DNA of 6,168 bases from Ruminococcus sp. GTDB taxonomy: Bacteria > Bacillota > Clostridia > Oscillospirales > Ruminococcaceae. The stretch spans positions 11,251 to 17,418 of the forward strand of contig JAAVHK010000019.1 in NCBI GenBank assembly GCA_014799765.1, written 5' to 3'. The notes under the pieces were generated by a model. The model made no database searches and was not told the origin of the DNA. It saw only the letters and a program-made list of their open reading frames with translations. Position numbers and translations under genes: made by a program. Below, one piece after another: positions 1-5,490 of this stretch. The first letter of the stretch is position 1. Each line of letters begins with the position of its first letter.

Positions 1-900
1 ATAATTTTTACCGACAACAGCGGACTTTCCGGCATTGCAGACCGCAATAACAGAATTATTGTCGCTCCGGAATGGAACGAGATAAAATTTACCGGAAACA
101 ATATCTGTACGGCACGTCAGCGTATAGACGACAGACTTCTTACAGGTTGCATAGATTATGAGGGTAATATTAAAGTACCTTTCATATATAACAGCATGGA
201 CAGATACGAAAAGGACGGTTTTATATTTTATATAGCTGTCTCAGGTGATAATTCCTGTGTGGTATATGACAGTAATTTCATGCCGTGTTTCCGGAAATCA
301 TGGAAAAACTATACACTTTCGGAAGAACATGACGAAATATCTTTCAAGACTGACAGTGCCACATACGGTTATGCCATAAATGAAAACGGTTTCAGACTTA
401 AATCGGCAGAAATAGTCGGAAAAACTCTCGACAGAAGCTATGTACTGAGCATTTACAGCCGGATATTATTATCAAAGTTAAGTGTTTCCATGCTTGAAAA
501 AATAACTGACATTACCGGAAAATATATCGAATACGCATACACCGGTAATGACGTTATATTAGATGACATCACAAACGGCGGACGTTCAGGGTTTACACAG
601 CTTTTTCCGGAAGACCACAGAATATTATCCAAGAAACTCATTAATATTTCCGATATATTCATGTATTCAGTGCGTTCAGATGACGATACACCACATTATG
701 CGGTATCGGTCACGGCAGATACTGAAATAGAGTATTCCGACGAAACAAGCGGTAAAAATACACTCCGTGGTGAATATACAGCGGTGATAGAGTTCAGCAG
801 ATATTCCGCTAATGACCTCATGGCAGTATCGGGAAACTTCACACCGGAAGAACCTGAATATCTGCAATCTGACGACACAGAAATTCCTGACATAAATTGA
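1..900 (+). CDS. WG-repeat-like protein, 5' end missing
   Basis: The frame is open from the first base and ends at the TGA at 898-900, so this is the last 299 residues of a longer protein; the Met at position 196 is probably internal, because the family-like sequence begins before it. Two units resembling WG beta repeats are visible near residues 11-40 and 49-80. Each has a G-x-I/A-D turn, a short basic or polar stretch, then V-x-P or V-P followed by an aromatic residue (P23-E-W25, P60-F-I-Y63). The remaining ~210 residues are polar, with no membrane segment, and end in an acidic tail. WG-repeat proteins are common in gut Firmicutes and Bacteroidetes and mostly lack a known function, so none is assigned. 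Only 37 nt separate it from purE, so read-through into the purine operon is possible. The repeat family call is moderate; the gene itself is secure. Confidence 0.75.
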   Translation: MIFTDNSGLSGIADRNNRIIVAPEWNEIKFTGNNICTARQRIDDRLLTGCIDYEGNIKVPFIYNSMDRYEKDGFIFYIAVSGDNSCVVYDSNFMPCFRKSWKNYTLSEEHDEISFKTDSATYGYAINENGFRLKSAEIVGKTLDRSYVLSIYSRILLSKLSVSMLEKITDITGKYIEYAYTGNDVILDDITNGGRSGFTQLFPEDHRILSKKLINISDIFMYSVRSDDDTPHYAVSVTADTEIEYSDETSGKNTLRGEYTAVIEFSRYSANDLMAVSGNFTPEEPEYLQSDDTEIPDIN

Positions 901-920
901 TTTTTCAGAAAATTTTTCAA

Positions 921-927
921 AAAGGAG
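921..927 (+). promoter_or_regulatory. purE ribosome binding site
   Basis: AAAGGAG lies 10 nt before the ATG at 938 and fixes the start of purE. No convincing promoter is visible in the 37-nt gap upstream, so any purE promoter must lie inside the preceding gene or further upstream. Confidence 0.8.
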
Positions 928-937
928 TTATAAAAAA

Positions 938-1438
938 ATGTCAAAGAAAGTAGCCATTATAATGGGCAGTAACAGCGATTTCCCTGTTGTAAAGTCGGCA
1001 GTCGCTGAACTGAAAAAATACGGCGTTGAATTTGAATGCCGTGTAATGTCGGCACACCGTACGCCTGAAGAGGTTTGCGAATTTGCCGGTAACGCCAAGA
1101 AAAACGGATTCGGCGTAATAATCTGTGCCGCCGGAATGTCTGCACATCTTGCCGGAGTAGTCGCCGGACATACAACATTACCGGTCATTGCTATCCCTAT
1201 GAAGTCTGCTGTCTTGGAGGGCATGGACGCTTTATTATCGTCAGTAATGATGCCCCCTGGTGTACCGGTTGCAACAGTCGGTATAAACGGTGCTAAGAAC
1301 GCCGGTATACTTGCGGTACAGATGTTAGCAATTTCTGACGAAGAACTCGCACAGAAATTAGCAGACGAAAAAATCAAGATGGCAGAGGGTGTACGTCAGA
1401 AAGATGCAGAACTACAGGAGGAACTGAAAAATGTTTGA
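938..1438 (+). CDS. purE: PurE, N5-carboxyaminoimidazole ribonucleotide mutase (class I type)
   Basis: Cytosolic purine enzyme forming CAIR (4-carboxy-AIR). At 166 residues it has normal PurE length. Visible family motifs are GSNSD (residues 10-14) near the N-terminus, SAHRTP (38-43) with His40 at the position of the catalytic His45 of E. coli PurE, and the glycine-rich AAGMSAHLAGVVAG (64-77). A GMDALLSSVMMPPGVPVATV stretch follows. SAHRTP and AAGMSAHL are class I features; class II AIR carboxylases such as that of Treponema carry SAHKT and AGRSNALSG instead. Class I enzymes normally act on N5-CAIR made by PurK, but no purK is in this window. The last 8 nt overlap the next gene, suggesting translational coupling. 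Identification is firm; the class rests on motifs alone. Confidence 0.97.
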   Translation: MSKKVAIIMGSNSDFPVVKSAVAELKKYGVEFECRVMSAHRTPEEVCEFAGNAKKNGFGVIICAAGMSAHLAGVVAGHTTLPVIAIPMKSAVLEGMDALLSSVMMPPGVPVATVGINGAKNAGILAVQMLAISDEELAQKLADEKIKMAEGVRQKDAELQEELKNV

Positions 1439-1631
1439 GAAGAAAGAAAAACGCTTTGTTGTCAAGGAAAGTCAGGGACTTGGCATGGGTGCGGTACAAG
1501 TTATTGTTGATACCGTAACCGGCGTGAACTATCTGAATACTGTCGGAGGTTCGTCACAGGGACTTACAATAATGCGTGATGCCAATGACAAAATAATTGT
1601 CGATGACGTAAGCAAGTTACAGGAAAAATAA
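1431..1631 (+). CDS. DUF6440-like small protein A
   Basis: A 66-residue protein of unknown function. It starts inside the last codons of purE (8-nt overlap), with AGGAGG at 1416-1421 placed 9 nt before the ATG, so its translation is probably coupled to purE. The core RFVVKE...VQVIVDTVTGVNYLNT (residues 8-37) matches what I recall of the DUF6440 family: a short beta-rich unit with I-x-VD-x-x-TGVNYL and then GLT. There is no signal peptide, membrane segment or cysteine. It is clearly a paralog of the next gene: 25 of 30 residues are identical over this core. Its C-terminal part (GLTIMRDANDKIIVDD) departs from the GLTPLLD form seen in copy B, so this may be the more diverged copy. Position within the operon suggests, but does not prove, a link to purine synthesis. 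Confidence 0.85.
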   Translation: MFEKKEKRFVVKESQGLGMGAVQVIVDTVTGVNYLNTVGGSSQGLTIMRDANDKIIVDDVSKLQEK

Positions 1632-1654
1632 TCACTTAAAGGAGGATTTGAAAA

Positions 1655-1846
1655 ATGTTTGAAAAATCCGAAAAGAAACCGAAACGCTTTGTTGTCAAGG
1701 AAGAACAGGCTTTAGGTTTCGGAGCAATACAGATTATTGTAGATACTGTTACAGGCGTTAATTATCTGAACACTTCCAGTACTATAAATGCTGGACTTAC
1801 TCCCCTGCTCGACGACAAGGGAAATGTCGTAATTGACTTACATTAA
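1655..1846 (+). CDS. DUF6440-like small protein B
   Basis: A 63-residue tandem paralog of the preceding gene, 23 nt downstream, with a strong AAAGGAGG site at 1638-1645. The N-terminus carries three more residues than copy A (a lysine-rich stretch before RFVVKE). The core spans residues 11-40, and the tail GLTPLLDDKGNVVIDL fits the DUF6440 pattern as I remember it. An 18-nt block (CGCTTTGTTGTCAAGGAA) is identical in both copies at 1452-1469 and 1685-1702; beyond it most DNA differences are silent or conservative. This indicates an old duplication kept under protein-level selection, not a recent copy. No catalytic residue pattern is evident. Function unknown; a small binding or regulatory protein is possible, but the sequence does not say. 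Confidence 0.85.
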   Translation: MFEKSEKKPKRFVVKEEQALGFGAIQIIVDTVTGVNYLNTSSTINAGLTPLLDDKGNVVIDLH

Positions 1847-1858
1847 AATGCTTTACTC

Positions 1859-1876
1859 GTTCACAAAGATGTGAAC
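1859..1876 (+). repeat. Perfect inverted repeat before purC
   Basis: GTTCACA and TGTGAAC form a perfect 7-bp stem around an AAGA loop, in the 61-nt gap between the second DUF6440-like gene and purC. The tail is TTGTATATATAT, not a run of T, so it is a poor intrinsic terminator. It may be an mRNA processing or stability element, or a dyad operator; neither is shown by the sequence. Confidence 0.5.
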
Positions 1877-1907
1877 TTGTATATATATCTCACAGGAGGA
1901 AAAAACA

Positions 1908-2627
1908 ATGGAAAATATCGTTAAACAGGAACAGCTTTACGAAGGTAAGGCAAAGAAAGTGTACGCCACAAACAACCCCGACCTCGTAATCGTAGATTAC
2001 AAGGACGACGCAACCGCTTTCAACGGCGAAAAGAAAGGTACAATCTCAGGCAAGGGAGTAGTCAACAATCAGATGACTAACTTCATGTTCAGAATGCTCG
2101 AAAAGGAAGGCGTTCCGACACATCTCGTTGAGGAAATCAGCGAACGTGAAACAATCGTCAAGAAAGTTTCAATCGTACCGCTTGAGGTTATCGTAAGAAA
2201 CGTCGCTGCCGGTTCGTTCTCAAAGAGAATGGGTGTCGAAGAGGGCAGACAGCTTCTTACACCTATTCTTGAGTTCAGCTACAAAAACGACGACCTCGGA
2301 GACCCGTTCATAAACGATTACTATGCACTTGCACTCGGTCTCGCTACAAGGGAAGAAATTGATACAATCGCAAAATATGCATTCAAAGTCAACGAATTTA
2401 TGCTGAAATTCTTCAAAGGTCTCAACATTGACCTTATCGACTTCAAGATAGAGTTCGGCAAGACTTCCGACGGAACTATTATACTCGCTGACGAAATTTC
2501 ACCTGATACCTGTCGTTTCTGGGACAGCACTACACACGAAAAACTCGACAAAGACCGTTTCCGTCGTGACATGGGTGGTGTCGAAGAAGCATATCAGGAA
2601 ATCATGAAGAGATTAATGGGAGAATAA
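1908..2627 (+). CDS. purC: PurC, phosphoribosylaminoimidazole-succinocarboxamide (SAICAR) synthase
   Basis: Cytosolic ATP-dependent ligase joining CAIR and aspartate to give SAICAR, the step directly after PurE. The 239 residues match the usual size of the bacterial single-domain enzyme. The N-terminal ATP-binding segment LYEGKAKKVY is at 10-19, followed by KDDATAFNG (32-40) and GKGVVNNQMT (48-57). Both family signatures are present: IVPLEVIVRNVAAGS (89-103) and LIDFKIEFG (176-184). The substrate-site region ILADEISPDTCRFWD (192-206) is also intact. AGGAGG at 1894-1899 sits 8 nt before the ATG. The stop codon is only 4 nt before the PurF-like gene, and the ribosome site of that gene lies within the last purC codons, so the two are almost certainly co-transcribed and probably translationally linked. 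Confidence 0.98.
   Translation: MENIVKQEQLYEGKAKKVYATNNPDLVIVDYKDDATAFNGEKKGTISGKGVVNNQMTNFMFRMLEKEGVPTHLVEEISERETIVKKVSIVPLEVIVRNVAAGSFSKRMGVEEGRQLLTPILEFSYKNDDLGDPFINDYYALALGLATREEIDTIAKYAFKVNEFMLKFFKGLNIDLIDFKIEFGKTSDGTIILADEISPDTCRFWDSTTHEKLDKDRFRRDMGGVEEAYQEIMKRLMGE
2619..2622 (+). promoter_or_regulatory. Weak ribosome site of the PurF-like gene
   Basis: GGAG lies inside the last two sense codons of purC, 9 nt before the ATG at 2632. It is weaker than the AGGAGG sites of neighbouring genes, which fits coupling to purC translation. The same reading frame meets TAA at 2614-2616 with no ATG, GTG or TTG in between, so 2632 is the earliest possible start. Confidence 0.6.
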
Positions 2628-2631
2628 TTCT

Positions 2632-4056
2632 ATGGGTGGATTTTTTGGTGCAGTATCAAAAAATGATTGCGTGACAGATGTATTTTTCGGTACAGATTAT
2701 CATTCACATTTAGGTACACGCCGTGGTGGTATGACATCTTATTCCGATGAGCTGGGATTTCAGCGTAATATCCATAGTATAGAAAACTCACCGTTCCGCA
2801 CAAAATTTGAAGATGATGTCGTAAAAATGCGTGGTAAACTCTGTATAGGAAGCATAAGCGATACAGACCCACAGCCTATTCTTGTACGCTCTAAACTCGG
2901 ATTATATGCGGTATGCTCAGTAGGAATAATAAGAAATGCTGAAAAACTCGTTCAGGAACTCCTTGAAAACGGCTGTGCTAACTTCGAGACCATGAGTAGC
3001 GGAAATATCAACTCCGGCGATTTGATAGGTGCATTAATCGCACAGAAAGATTCGTTTATTGAGGGTATACGCTATGCACAGCAGAAAATAGAGGGTACAA
3101 TGTCGCTGACAATCCTTACGAAAGACTGCATTATATGTGCAAGAGACCAGTATGGCAGACTTCCTGTAATAATAGGCAAAAGAAGTGACGGTTTCTGTCT
3201 TTCCACAGAATCATTTGCATTTCAGAAATTAGGTTATAAGACTTATAAGGAACTTACTGCCGGTGAAATCGTGAAGATTACCGCCGACGGTTGCGAAGTA
3301 CTCAGTGAGGGTGACCCCTCTAAAATGAAAATATGCACTTTCATGTGGACTTATTACGGCTATCCTACAGCCGTATACGAGGGCGTAAACGTTGAAGTAA
3401 TGCGTACCCGAAACGGTGAAATCATGGCGGAAAACGATATAAAAGCCGGTAAACTTCCGGACGTTGATTATGTCTGTGGCATACCCGATTCAGGAACTCC
3501 GCACGCTATCGGATACGCAAACAGAAGCGGTATTCCGTTTGCGAGACCGTTTATCAAATATACGCCTACATGGCCACGTAGTTTCATGCCTACCAATCAG
3601 AGTATGCGTAATCAGGTAGCAAAAATGAAACTCATACCGGTACACGAACTCATAGAGGGTAAGAGATTACTTTTTGTGGACGACAGTATAGTACGTGGTA
3701 CACAGATGAGGGAAACCGTTGAATTTCTGTATGAAAACGGTGCAAAGGAAGTTCATATGCGTTCAGCGTGTCCGCCGATTATGTACGGTTGTAAATATCT
3801 TAACTTCTCACGTAGTCATTCGGAACTCGAATTAATCGCAAGACAGATTATTGACGAATTTGAGGGTGCAGAGGGTGTAAAATATATTGCAGAATACAGC
3901 GATACAAATACGGAACGTGGAAAACGTCTCCGTGATGAGATATGCCGTCGTCTTAAACTGACTTCTCTTGAATTTCAGTCACTCGAAGGCAAGATAAAAG
4001 CCGTGGGACTGCCTGCATGTAAACTCTGTACTTACTGCTGGAGCGGAAACGAATAA
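2632..4056 (+). CDS. PurF-like amidophosphoribosyltransferase lacking the glutaminase cysteine
   Basis: A 474-residue protein with the two-domain layout of PurF, which makes phosphoribosylamine from PRPP and glutamine. The C-terminal phosphoribosyltransferase half is well preserved: GIPDSG (283-288), TWPRSFMP (313-320, matching the canonical GRTFI region) and the PRPP loop LLFVDDSIVRGTQ (346-358), with Asp350-Asp351. Cys235, Cys387, Cys463 and Cys466 line up with the four 4Fe-4S ligands of Bacillus subtilis PurF; Cys469 is extra. The N-terminal half is degenerate. Canonical proteins begin (M)CG-I/V-FG; this one begins MGGFFG, with Gly where the nucleophile belongs. The Arg-containing H-x-RY motif, the oxyanion Asn of HNG and the DSE aspartate also appear replaced (near residues 75, 97 and 128; my manual alignment). 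Glutamine hydrolysis is therefore unlikely. Ammonia-dependent PRPP amination, a trans ammonia donor, or another phosphoribosyl transfer are possible. I left the symbol empty because a canonical purF may exist elsewhere in the genome. Confidence 0.93.
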   Translation: MGGFFGAVSKNDCVTDVFFGTDYHSHLGTRRGGMTSYSDELGFQRNIHSIENSPFRTKFEDDVVKMRGKLCIGSISDTDPQPILVRSKLGLYAVCSVGIIRNAEKLVQELLENGCANFETMSSGNINSGDLIGALIAQKDSFIEGIRYAQQKIEGTMSLTILTKDCIICARDQYGRLPVIIGKRSDGFCLSTESFAFQKLGYKTYKELTAGEIVKITADGCEVLSEGDPSKMKICTFMWTYYGYPTAVYEGVNVEVMRTRNGEIMAENDIKAGKLPDVDYVCGIPDSGTPHAIGYANRSGIPFARPFIKYTPTWPRSFMPTNQSMRNQVAKMKLIPVHELIEGKRLLFVDDSIVRGTQMRETVEFLYENGAKEVHMRSACPPIMYGCKYLNFSRSHSELELIARQIIDEFEGAEGVKYIAEYSDTNTERGKRLRDEICRRLKLTSLEFQSLEGKIKAVGLPACKLCTYCWSGNE

Positions 4057-4065
4057 TATAAAAGA

Positions 4066-4106
4066 TTTCAGAACCTGTTTTCAGTTTGCGGAAGCAGGTT
4101 CTGAAA
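4066..4106. terminator. Long hairpin after the PurF-like gene, possible terminator
   Basis: TTTCAGAACCTG and CAGGTTCTGAAA form a perfect 12-bp stem (4066-4077 with 4095-4106), and a few more pairs including G-U can form inside the 17-nt gap. It starts 10 nt after the PurF-like stop codon. On the + strand the tail is AATATATTTC, which is not a T run. Read on the - strand, the tail is TCTTTTATATTATT, which is richer in U. So it may end the pur transcript weakly, stabilise its 3' end, or terminate an antisense transcript. Confidence 0.5.
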
Positions 4107-4132
4107 AATATATTTCAGAAATTATTATTTAA

Positions 4133-4156
4133 TTTCCGGCTGAATTACGTCGGAAA
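4133..4156. repeat. Short inverted repeat
   Basis: TTTCCGGC and GTCGGAAA pair as an 8-bp stem with one G-T wobble around an 8-nt loop (TGAATTAC). Purine-rich sequence (AAAGAAAATAG) follows, so it does not look like a + strand terminator. It is the second of five inverted repeats in this intergenic stretch. Confidence 0.45.
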
Positions 4157-4169
4157 AAAGAAAATAGTT

Positions 4170-4222
4170 TTATTACGGAAACATTATATCATGGGTATAA
4201 GTATAATGTTTCCCTGTAATAA
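4170..4222. repeat. 19-bp inverted repeat with a 2-nt bulge
   Basis: TTATTAC followed by GGAAACATTATA (4170-4188) is exactly complementary to TATAATGTTTCC (4202-4213) plus GTAATAA (4216-4222), interrupted only by the unpaired CT at 4214-4215. The loop is 13 nt (4189-4201). Nineteen pairs with no mismatch outside coding sequence is well beyond chance and is the strongest fold in the window. It could be part of a structured RNA, or a palindromic repeat unit such as a REP- or MITE-like element; no flanking target duplication was recognised. Confidence 0.7.
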
Positions 4223-4237
4223 GCTGATTATTATAAG

Positions 4238-4255
4238 AGTAATTTAAAAATTACT
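4238..4255. repeat. AT-only-stem palindrome flanked by TTATTATA direct repeats
   Basis: AGTAATTT and AAATTACT form an 8-bp stem around two bases (or 7 bp around a TAAA loop). The octamer TTATTATA lies on both sides, at 4228-4235 and 4263-4270. The stem has a single G-C or C-G pair per end region, so it is thermodynamically weak, and AT-rich sequence makes chance occurrence easier. Confidence 0.35.
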
Positions 4256-4270
4256 GAAGAGGTTATTATA

Positions 4271-4330
4271 GAAAGTTTCTGGTATGGCTACCCATTTGCT
4301 ACTCCTCAGATAAACCACACCATTACTTTC
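4271..4330. ncRNA. Candidate structured RNA arm upstream of purM
   Basis: GAAAGT (4271-4276) pairs with ACTTTC (4325-4330). After an asymmetric internal loop (TTCT against ATT), GGTATGG (4281-4287) pairs with CCACACC (4315-4321) with one A-C mismatch. Together this makes a two-tier stem closing a 27-nt loop (4288-4314). Compound stems with an internal loop are typical of structured leaders. However, no known RNA family was recognised, covariation cannot be judged from one sequence, and the strand is undetermined. Confidence 0.3.
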
Positions 4331-4338
4331 AGAAGAAG

Positions 4339-4412
4339 AAAATATAATGCAAATATAAATATATTTCATTATAATATATTATATTAATGATAATTTATTA
4401 TAATTATCTCAT
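4339..4412 (+). promoter_or_regulatory. AT-rich block, possible purM promoter region
   Basis: The sequence is almost purely A and T here and holds three TATAAT hexamers (4343-4348, 4370-4375, 4399-4404). None has a recognisable TTGACA-like hexamer 16-18 nt upstream. In such AT-rich DNA the -10 matches can arise by chance, so this marks a likely promoter zone, not a defined promoter. The reverse strand also contains TATAAT matches. Confidence 0.3.
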
Positions 4413-4419
4413 GAATTAA

Positions 4420-4446
4420 ATTGGAACAGGAGGAAATTTTTCCAAT
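4420..4446 (+). promoter_or_regulatory. purM ribosome site in a hairpin loop at the start codon
   Basis: AGGAGG at 4428-4433 stands 11 nt before ATG 4445 and decides that start; an in-frame TTG at 4421 lies before the ribosome site and would encode it. ATTGGAA (4420-4426) and TTCCAAT (4440-4446) are perfectly complementary, giving a 7-bp stem with the ribosome site in a 13-nt loop. The first two bases of the start codon lie in the stem, so the fold could modulate purM translation. Confidence 0.6.
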
Positions 4447-5482
4447 GAATAACAGTTTTTCAAAAAGTTACGAAAAAGCCGGTGTCGACGTAACAGCCGG
4501 ATATAAAGCAGTAGAACTCATGAAAAAACACATAGCCCGTACCATGACAGCCGGTGCAATATCGGGAATAGGTGGTTTCGGAGGTCTGTTTGAACTCGAT
4601 ATGACAGGCATTTCAAAACCTGTACTTGTTTCCGGTACTGACGGTGTAGGAACTAAAATAAAAATCGCCTTTATCATGGACAAACACAATACAGTCGGCA
4701 TAGACTGTGTAGCAATGTGTGTCAATGATATTATCTGTTGTGGTGCAAAACCACAGTTTTTCCTTGACTATATCGCCTGTGGTAAGAACTATCCGGAAAA
4801 AATAGCTGAAATAGTTTCGGGAGTTGCGGAAGGTTGCGTACAGGCTGAATGTGCGTTAATCGGTGGTGAAACCGCCGAACACCCCGGACTTATGCCCCTT
4901 GACGAATATGACCTCGCCGGATTTTCAGTAGGCGTTGTCGATAAAGACAAGATTTTAAAACCGGAAACTCAGAAAGCCGGTGACGTTCTTATAGCAATAA
5001 AGTCAAGCGGTGTACACTCAAACGGTTTTTCACTCGTAAGGAAAGTTTTTGAAGTAAATGAAAAAAATCTCGCTTTACACTTCGACGATTTAGGAGCTAC
5101 TCTCGGTGAATGCCTGCTCACACCTACAAGAATTTACGTCAAGGCAGTTTCACAGCTTATAGATGCCGTAAATGTCAAGGCTATATCCCATATAACCGGC
5201 GGTGGTTTCTATGAAAATATTCCAAGAGTTCTTCCGGCTGGTATTTCTGCAAAGATAGAAAGAAATGCTGTACAGGTACTTCCGATATTTGACCTCATAA
5301 AGCGTTCCGGCGATATTCCGGAAAGAGATATGTTCAATACTTTCAATATGGGCGTCGGAATGATTGTATCTGTTGACAAGAACGACGTTGACAAGGCTAT
5401 AGAAACTCTTAAGTCTGCCGGTGAAGATGCATACGTACTCGGCGAACTCGTCGAGAGTGAAGACGGTGTTATTATCTGTTAA
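4445..5482 (+). CDS. purM: PurM, phosphoribosylformylglycinamidine cyclo-ligase (AIR synthetase)
   Basis: Cytosolic enzyme that closes the imidazole ring, turning FGAM into AIR with ATP; AIR then feeds the PurE step. From the ATG at 4445 it is 345 residues, the same length as E. coli PurM. Family landmarks, in order: SYEKAGVDVTAG (8-19), GTDGVGTK (64-71), CVNDI (92-96), IGGETAEHPG (139-148), SSGVHSNGFSLVR (187-199), SHITGGGF (248-255) and FNMGVGM (300-306). These cover the N-terminal dimer-forming AIRS domain and the C-terminal AIRS domain. No defect is visible. It is separated from the upstream purine genes by 388 nt of structured sequence, so it may have its own promoter or be read from the upstream operon. 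A hairpin begins 8 nt after its stop. Confidence 0.98.
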   Translation: MNNSFSKSYEKAGVDVTAGYKAVELMKKHIARTMTAGAISGIGGFGGLFELDMTGISKPVLVSGTDGVGTKIKIAFIMDKHNTVGIDCVAMCVNDIICCGAKPQFFLDYIACGKNYPEKIAEIVSGVAEGCVQAECALIGGETAEHPGLMPLDEYDLAGFSVGVVDKDKILKPETQKAGDVLIAIKSSGVHSNGFSLVRKVFEVNEKNLALHFDDLGATLGECLLTPTRIYVKAVSQLIDAVNVKAISHITGGGFYENIPRVLPAGISAKIERNAVQVLPIFDLIKRSGDIPERDMFNTFNMGVGMIVSVDKNDVDKAIETLKSAGEDAYVLGELVESEDGVIIC

Positions 5483-5490
5483 GTAAAAAG

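Larger units (their letters stand above)
4057..4444. other. Gene-free structured region between the PurF-like gene and purM
   Basis: This 388-nt stretch has no plausible protein gene on either strand. It contains five inverted repeats in a row (4066-4106, 4133-4156, 4170-4222, 4238-4255, 4271-4330). The octamer TTATTATA occurs at 4228-4235 and 4263-4270, flanking the fourth. About 75 nt of extremely AT-rich sequence follows before the purM ribosome site. It could be a transcript end plus a new purM promoter and leader, a structured regulatory RNA on either strand, or the remains of a small non-coding mobile element. I recognised no purine, ZTP, PRPP, THF or T-box consensus in it. Confidence 0.7.

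Noticed and set aside
896..920. T-rich stretch between the WG-repeat-like gene and purE as a terminator
   Set aside because: The only pairing is a short AT stem (ATTTT/AAAAT) with no G-C content, and the T-runs are not placed after a stable stem.
928..1377. 149-codon open frame on the - strand opposite purE
   Set aside because: It is the antisense shadow of a well-supported purE, with no family resemblance in its translation.
4266..4295. 9-codon - strand ORF with a well-spaced GAGGAG site as a real gene
   Set aside because: Too short to distinguish from chance and no supporting promoter; kept only as a detail of the antisense-RNA suggestion.
4271..4330. Hammerhead-ribozyme-like CUGAGGA (CUGANGA) and a later GAAA on the - strand
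   Set aside because: No stem II can be formed between them, and the arrangement of the other stems and the cleavage position do not fit a hammerhead.
4421..4444. Longer purM reading from the TTG at 4421, adding eight residues
   Set aside because: The AGGAGG site lies inside this extension; the ATG at 4445 has correct spacing and gives the standard 345-residue PurM.
4057..4444. Known purine, ZTP, PRPP/ykkC, THF or T-box leader
   Set aside because: None of the conserved core sequences I know for these classes was found on either strand by eye.
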